From Amphirosellinia nigrospora (Eukaryota; Ascomycota; Sordariomycetes; Xylariales; Xylariaceae): a stretch of 64,000 nucleotides of DNA. Below, in pieces: positions 59,372 through 64,000 of the stretch. A model generated the notes under the pieces. That model saw nothing but the letters and a program-made list of their open reading frames with translations, was not told the DNA's origin and searched no databases. Location: the NCBI GenBank assembly GCA_004123355.1, contig SCHM01000003.1:558001-622000 (forward strand), read 5' to 3'. The translations under genes were made by a program, and so were the position numbers. Position 1 is the stretch's first letter, and the number at the start of each line of letters is the position of its first letter.

Positions 59372-60900
59372 TTTGATGCGAAATATGCGGCAGAAATTCG
59401 AACCAAAAATGAGGGAGTGGATCACGAGAATGAGGAAAAACGCTATATCGGCTACGAAAAAAAGACGTCCAGCGTCATAGAAAGTAAGGAAGATAAGAAG
59501 AAACGTCCCAACGACTGGAATGCCCCGGTCAACGAAGCGAAGCAGAAAATGAGGCAACCTAAAGGAAGCTTGAAGAGAAGAGAATAGGAAGAACGTGACC
59601 TACCGAGCGCCTGGGTGCGAGTAGTTTTATTCCCTTGGGCTATGAACCTCAAGCGGCTAAGGTGAAGCGCTTCCACGATGAGAGGACAAGCGGAGTCACA
59701 CGAATGCACATAAGCCCGCATTGGGACTGCAGGTTTACCCAGAACGCACACTGGCGCGAGCCCATTTCGGGCATGAGGGCGTGAAAAGCCATGGAAGAAG
59801 CGCCGGCGAGGGACATTCGCGGCCGTCGCTGGCGGTCGATAGTCTGCAGTGGGATCGGACACAATCCAATCACGCCCACCCGGGTAGTCGGTCTGGCGGG
59901 ATAATTTTAGAAACCCATGTCGGCGCAGCCAATGATATGGCTGGCACGGCGTGGTGGGGGGCTCGTCCGATCGATGATTGGGACGAGGTGCATTTCCCCC
60001 AACACTTTGCTACATCGGGCGCTTAATAGCACAACGTCGCTTCGTGACAGCACGCGCGATAACCCGTGATTGGATATACGATGTTCACGACGAGATGGCA
60101 ATTGTCCGCAAAGGGTGAGTTGATAACGTCATGATCGGTTGCTGTTCCCTAGATGGGTACGGGCCTGGCCAGGTCTGGCAGTGGTTTTGTTGCGTGGTCT
60201 AGAAGAATTGCCATAGCATATATAAGTATCATCGGCGGCAACCGTTTTGTATACTCAAGCCGTAAGAGTCGACGTGCTGGGGTGAGATCGTGGAGGCAGT
60301 GCATAATACCCTCAATTATATCTCTCAACGTGAGGCGGGTGTGAGGAGTCTTAGAAACATGACTGAAGCCATGTACTCTCGAGACGGTCGGAAAAGAGCG
60401 CTATAGAGCCAGACCGCAGCGAGAGGGAGAAGTAAAACTATCTGTCGGCATTGACATGAGAATGGTAATGCCCAATTCCAATTTCCGATTTAGTAGATAC
60501 TAGATAAGTCAGAGGACTCGAATGATTGAATCGAAACCTACCTACCTACATTTCTAAGTAAGTACCTACTAAGGTGGCACAACTTGTGTGCTGTACATCT
60601 GCAGGTTAGTCCAGGGCTCGAAGGCGGGAACTCGGGAAGATCCATTGGCACCCACTATTCATTTACACTTAAAAAAACCATGCTTTACGATGGATGGATA
60701 AGAGATACAAGAAAGTGGGCCACCGTTTAAGCTTGAACCAATCTACCCCACCATCCGATCGTGAACGACCCCGCCATTCTGCAACGAGAAACGGGAAAAA
60801 CTCGCCGACGTCGTGACACCTTATTACTGCTAATAATATAAATTGCGAACGCGACGAACCGAGCACTGTTCTGACGTCGTTTGATACAATTGATTAGGCC
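59372..60900. promoter_or_regulatory. Divergent region, methyltransferase / TMA22
   Basis: About 1.5 kb between head-to-head genes. ACCTACCTACCTAC and AAGTAAGTACCTAC elements lie at about 60536-60570. A CAAT-rich sequence lies just before the TMA22 start. No supported gene. Confidence 0.4.
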
Positions 60901-61748
60901 ATGGCAGATACCGAGCAGCCAGAAGTTCCGAGTGAACCTCAAAGTCGCCATATCACTTATTGCGGCGGTACGTCCAACGCATTTCTGCTACGCGACCTAC
61001 ATTATAGGTGGAAAACCATTTGCTAATAAACAACATTTGGGCAGTGTGTACGCTACCCCCAGAGGTACAGGGTTCTTCTTACTATCATACGAGCCTAGTG
61101 ACCGGATTCTATAGTCGACCAGACGCGCCACCGAACAAGAGAGGCTAATCCTACCCGAACAGTACTGCGAATATGGCGGCACCGTCAAGAAATGCCAGGA
61201 CTGGCTACAGAAAGCACATCCTGCCATGTATGAGCATATATGGTCTCCTGGTACGTGGGCTTCTCTTCCCACTACACTATGGTCGTTGAGCCATAATTAC
61301 GGTACCGACACTTGCTGATGAGCCGACCGTGTGTTACAGAAGCCCTAGAAGCCGCCACAGCATCATTATCCGTCGAGGCCCAGAAGCGAGCCGCCAAAGA
61401 CGCCCAGAAGAAGGCCGCCCAGGCCGAGAAGGCCGAGCAGAAGCAGGCCGACAAGATGGCCAACAGCGTCGTCACGATAAAACGCGTCGAGAGGAATAAG
61501 AGGAAGTACGTCACCGCCGTATCGGGCTTGGAGGCTTTCGGCCTCGAGCTGAAGAAGGTCGCCAAAGAGTTTGGCAAGAAGTTTGCTACTGGCTCTTCGG
61601 TGACCAAGGTGCCCAGCGGCGGCGAGGAGATTGTGGTCCAGGGCGATGTGAGCGACGAGATTGAGGAGTTCCTGCTTGAGAAGTACAAGGAATACCAGAG
61701 GACAACATTGAGTTAGTGGATGACAAGAAGAAGAAATCGTCGTCATAG
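60901..61748 (+). CDS. tma22: Translation machinery-associated protein 22 (DENR family)
   Basis: The DENR orthologue; with Tma20/MCT-1 it recycles 40S subunits and assists re-initiation. Exons fit at 60901-60967, 61045-61064 (20 nt), 61163-61250 and 61340-61748. The N-terminus has the Cys-rich zinc-binding part (YCGVCTLPPEYCEYGG, KKC) and the HPAMYEHIW block. A Lys/Ala/Gln linker leads to the SUI1/eIF1-like domain (VTIKRVERNKRKYVTAVSG, FGKKFATGSSV, IVVQGDVSDEIEEFL). One A is missing near 61691; restoring it turns EYQRTTLS-stop into EIPEDNIELVDDKKKK and gives 194 aa, the expected length and end. All introns have GTACG/GTACA donors. Confidence 0.93.
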
Positions 61749-61928
61749 TGTTCCAGCTCGGCATGGTCACGCTGAGAGCATCAAAGATATTCGAGGGTTG
61801 GATAAACATTAATTCCCGATACCCGAGCCAATACGATGCGCTGTTAGTTTACCCGGAGCCCTGTGACCACCTCTAAGCGCCATACGCCAGTTCCTGTCCA
61901 TGTATAAATACAGTTTGCCGTTTATCCT

Positions 61929-63107
61929 CTAGGCCCGTTTCCTCAGTATCCTCCCTGTCCTCGGTGCCGTTGCTGTTGTTGCCGGCGCTGCTTTTGTAGC
62001 AGGGGCTTTCTTGGTTGTGGCTGATTTGATTGTGTTCATGACTGTCCTTTTCGCGGCAGGCGGCGCCTTTGTGGTTCTCGATGTAGCCGCCGTCTTCTTA
62101 ACCACAGTCGTCGTGCTTCCCTCACTCGATTCGCTGGTCACGCTAACTTTGCGTCTGCCCCGGGTGGTGGCAGTAGATGGCGGGGGTGCTGCGGCTTTGC
62201 GCGTTCGGCCGGTCGCTGTGGTTGCTGTGGTCGCCGTGTTAGAACTTGCCGTCGAGGAAGTGGTGGTTTTTCTCGTAACAGCCGCAGGTCGTGTGGCTTT
62301 CGCCCTCTCTACTATGCTCGAAATAATATTCGAAGAAGTCTTACTCGTCGAGGTTTTCATTGGTGACATAGGCCGGCCGACCAGAGATTTTGTGGGTGAC
62401 ACTGGCCGGTCTCTAGGCAGAACGCGTGTGTTGGAGGATGTTGGGGATAGCACCTGTGATGCCGCGATAGGCGCCTTTCCTGGGAGGGGCACGGCCCGTA
62501 ACCTCTTCTTGGGATTGTCTATATCGCCGTGGTTTTCTTTATCCGCACCGGAAATCTCGTTACTACACCTTGTTAGCCTGTATGCGGAAATTTCACGCTG
62601 CAAGCCGCACCTCAACCGCTTGTGCCCGCGAGCCTGGCTGGCCGCGGGCAATGGTTTCCGGGGATGGGTTTGGGCTTGGGCTTAGGCGACGTTCCGTCCT
62701 TTGGCGGCACGGGTGGAGGCTTGGAAACGTACTGAGACCTGGGTGCGTGCCGAGGATACTGTGGTTGATAGGACCTCGTAGGGAGTTCGCGCATCTTGAG
62801 CTTTCGTAATGTTGTTGGTATGCGGTTGACGCGCATCTCTACGCGTGACCGCAGTTGTTGTGCTTGGATATTGTACTGAGCCCTTAGCCGTCGCGCGCGT
62901 TCGGTGACTGTTTTCCATTGTTAAATGCCACTCCGTGGGGACAACTACTGCTAAATGACACGTACTCTCGAGTTGGAGGTTATCAATCAATGCTTGCTTC
63001 TGAGCAAGCGTGACGCCTAACTTGCGCCTCTTGATGGGACTCCTCTGCGGCGACGACGTGCTTGGCGACGATTCGGACTTGCGTTTTCGTGATCGTACGG
63101 GTGCCAT
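61929..63107 (-). CDS. nbl1: Borealin/Nbl1-like chromosomal passenger complex protein
   Basis: Borealin-type proteins hold INCENP and survivin (Bir1) together in the Aurora B complex. Exons fit at 63107-62966, 62907-62617 and 62568-61929, giving 357 aa. After a basic N-terminus (MAPVRSRKRKSE, SPIKRRK) comes the diagnostic helix: LAQKQALIDNLQLE, ITERARRLRAQYNIQAQQL and SRVEMRVNRIPTTLRKLKM. The second half is disordered and rich in Ser/Thr/Ala/Lys, with SGADKENHGD, repeated SPTKS/SPMKT sites that could be Cdk or Aurora targets, and TGRILRKRA at the end. One C is missing near 62660 in PIPGNHCP, which should read PIPRKPLPAAS. Yeast Nbl1 has only the helix, so the long tail is the filamentous-fungal form. 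Confidence 0.82.
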
Positions 63108-64000
63108 GATGACTGGTCTTATCCTGCTGGTATATTTTGTCTAGTTTGTTCAAATAATCGTGTTCAGAGTCGATAACTTGGGTGTGTTATGGTGTTCTGT
63201 TTGTTCGAATTCTAGGATTGAGCAAGTTCCAGCAATGTAGAGATACGCGACTGGGGGTAGGCGGCGTAGGCGTGTCTTAAAGTGTTCTTGTTTACGTTCA
63301 ACCCCATTTCCCTGCTAAATTTGGTTAGACCGTAAATGATGCCCCTCCTGCATGCACTACATTCTCGCTGGACAGTACCCACTTACGTGAACCTAGGTAG
63401 GTACCTATGTACTATAGCTTCAAGTGTGTAGTGATTTGACTAATGAACAAAAGTTCAGCTCTGCCAATCTCTTTGGTAGGGCAGTATTTCAACATTGACG
63501 TCGGGCTAATAATCCTCAATTGCGTAGTTTTTTCCCGTACCAATTTTATATAAAAAATCCTTGAGGAAATAATAGATGAAGACGTCAATGGTATATTGAA
63601 ACCTCTAGGTTCGGAGCCTCTTTACGGCGCGTCGACGTATAGTCGTCTGGGGCCACGTTCCTCGCCTTGGCATCATCCCAAACTACTCCAACCTCATGTA
63701 GCTGGTCGGCTATTTCCCGGATCTGCGATGTCCAATTCTATCTGGTTGTCACCAACGTCACCAAAGGCCAAGATGTGCGAGACGAATTCCTGGCGCCCAT
63801 TCGCTGAAGACTCCAATCATGTACCCATGTCTAAAGTATCCCAGAGGCTGTTCGCATCTCCTACCAATGGCCCAATTCGCGTTTCAGTTCAAACTAAGCA
63901 GCCTCTTTGCTAAGCTTTGCAAGATACTTCTTAGACGTTGACCAGCACTCCTCTAATGAAAGTCCTATGCTTTATATAAATGTATCTACAATGATGATTT
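63108..64000. other. Right edge, no complete gene recognised
   Basis: A CCTAGGTAGGTACCTA element lies at about 63392-63407. Beyond it, apart from the kinase-like fragment listed separately, only short unsupported frames are seen. Confidence 0.45.
63634..63729 (-). pseudogene. Fragment resembling fungal protein-kinase catalytic loop
   Basis: On the minus strand the reading SQIREIADQLHEVGVVW followed by DDAKARNV resembles the catalytic-loop region of fungal Ser/Thr kinases (family pattern LH..GVVWGDAK..NV). The next conserved part (LIDFGGG-like) is not found, a stop precedes the match closely, and Gly is replaced by Asp in WDDAK. It could be a decayed copy or part of an error-broken gene running off the window. 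The match is short, so confidence is low. Confidence 0.3.

Noticed and set aside
62011-62685. 224-codon plus-strand open frame rich in Val/Leu/Ala
   Set aside because: Antisense of the Ala/Thr/Lys-rich borealin tail. The hydrophobic look comes from the reverse complement of GCC/ACC codons.
1-64000. tRNA genes, rRNA genes and CRISPR arrays
   Set aside because: I looked for GTTCRANNC T-arms with pairing stems and for regularly spaced repeats and found none convincing. A covariance-model search would be decisive.
1-64000. A secondary-metabolite or defence gene cluster
   Set aside because: No polyketide synthase, peptide synthetase, terpene cyclase or NLR-type gene is present. The lone methyltransferase and transporter are far apart and sit among housekeeping genes.

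Overview
The window is chromosomal DNA from a filamentous ascomycete (Pezizomycotina, most likely a Sordariomycete). The evidence is short GT-AG introns of about 44-175 nt with CTAAC-type branch sites, a fungal conventional kinesin, a 151-residue RAD6 without the yeast acidic tail, CFEM, SUN and GPI-anchored wall proteins, and a compact gene layout. Twenty-one protein genes can be supported, plus one weak kinase-like fragment at the right edge. I saw no rRNA, tRNA, CRISPR array, reverse transcriptase, transposase or virus-like element.

Layout, left to right. 0.3-2.1 kb: hexose transporter (+). 5.3-7.0 kb: SUN-family wall protein (-). 8.9-10.5 kb: secreted pectin methylesterase (-). 11.3-13.0 kb: PCI-domain protein of the CSN12/Thp1 type (-). 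13.6-15.0 kb: mitochondrial acetyl-CoA acetyltransferase (-), divergent from RAD6 (+, 15.6-16.2 kb). 17.6-20.6 kb: kinesin-1 heavy chain (+). 21.9-25.7 kb: large multi-zinc-finger protein (-). 25.7-33.0 kb: gene-poor tract with dense tandem repeats. 33.0-34.4 kb: ethanolamine kinase (-). 35.9-38.0 kb: CorA-like transporter (-), divergent from a GNAT acetyltransferase (+). 40.4-41.2 kb: CFEM GPI protein (+). 41.7-45.0 kb: meiotic MSH5 (-). 45.5-46.0 kb: EMC5 (-), divergent from a HAD phosphatase (+). 50.0-50.7 kb: Cys-rich secreted GPI protein (+). 51.0-52.0 kb: MDE1 of methionine salvage (-), divergent from calnexin (+, 53.5-55.4 kb). 56.5-59.4 kb: large SAM methyltransferase (-), divergent from TMA22/DENR (+). 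61.9-63.1 kb: borealin-like protein (-).

The genes do not form one pathway. They are mostly housekeeping functions (ubiquitin, transport, ER folding, translation, meiosis, chromosome segregation, lipid and methionine metabolism) mixed with a few surface or secreted proteins (SUN, pectin methylesterase, CFEM, Cys-rich GPI protein) that would face a plant substrate or host. I found no coherent undescribed system or biosynthetic cluster.

The strongest overall signal concerns the data. Twenty of the 21 genes need one or more single-base corrections, nearly always a missing base in a run of identical bases. Where I mapped all exons, adding the missing bases gives whole codons and the expected family length (RAD6 151 aa, kinesin 927 aa). 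This points to an unpolished long-read assembly, not gene decay. Coordinates below span each whole gene, introns included.
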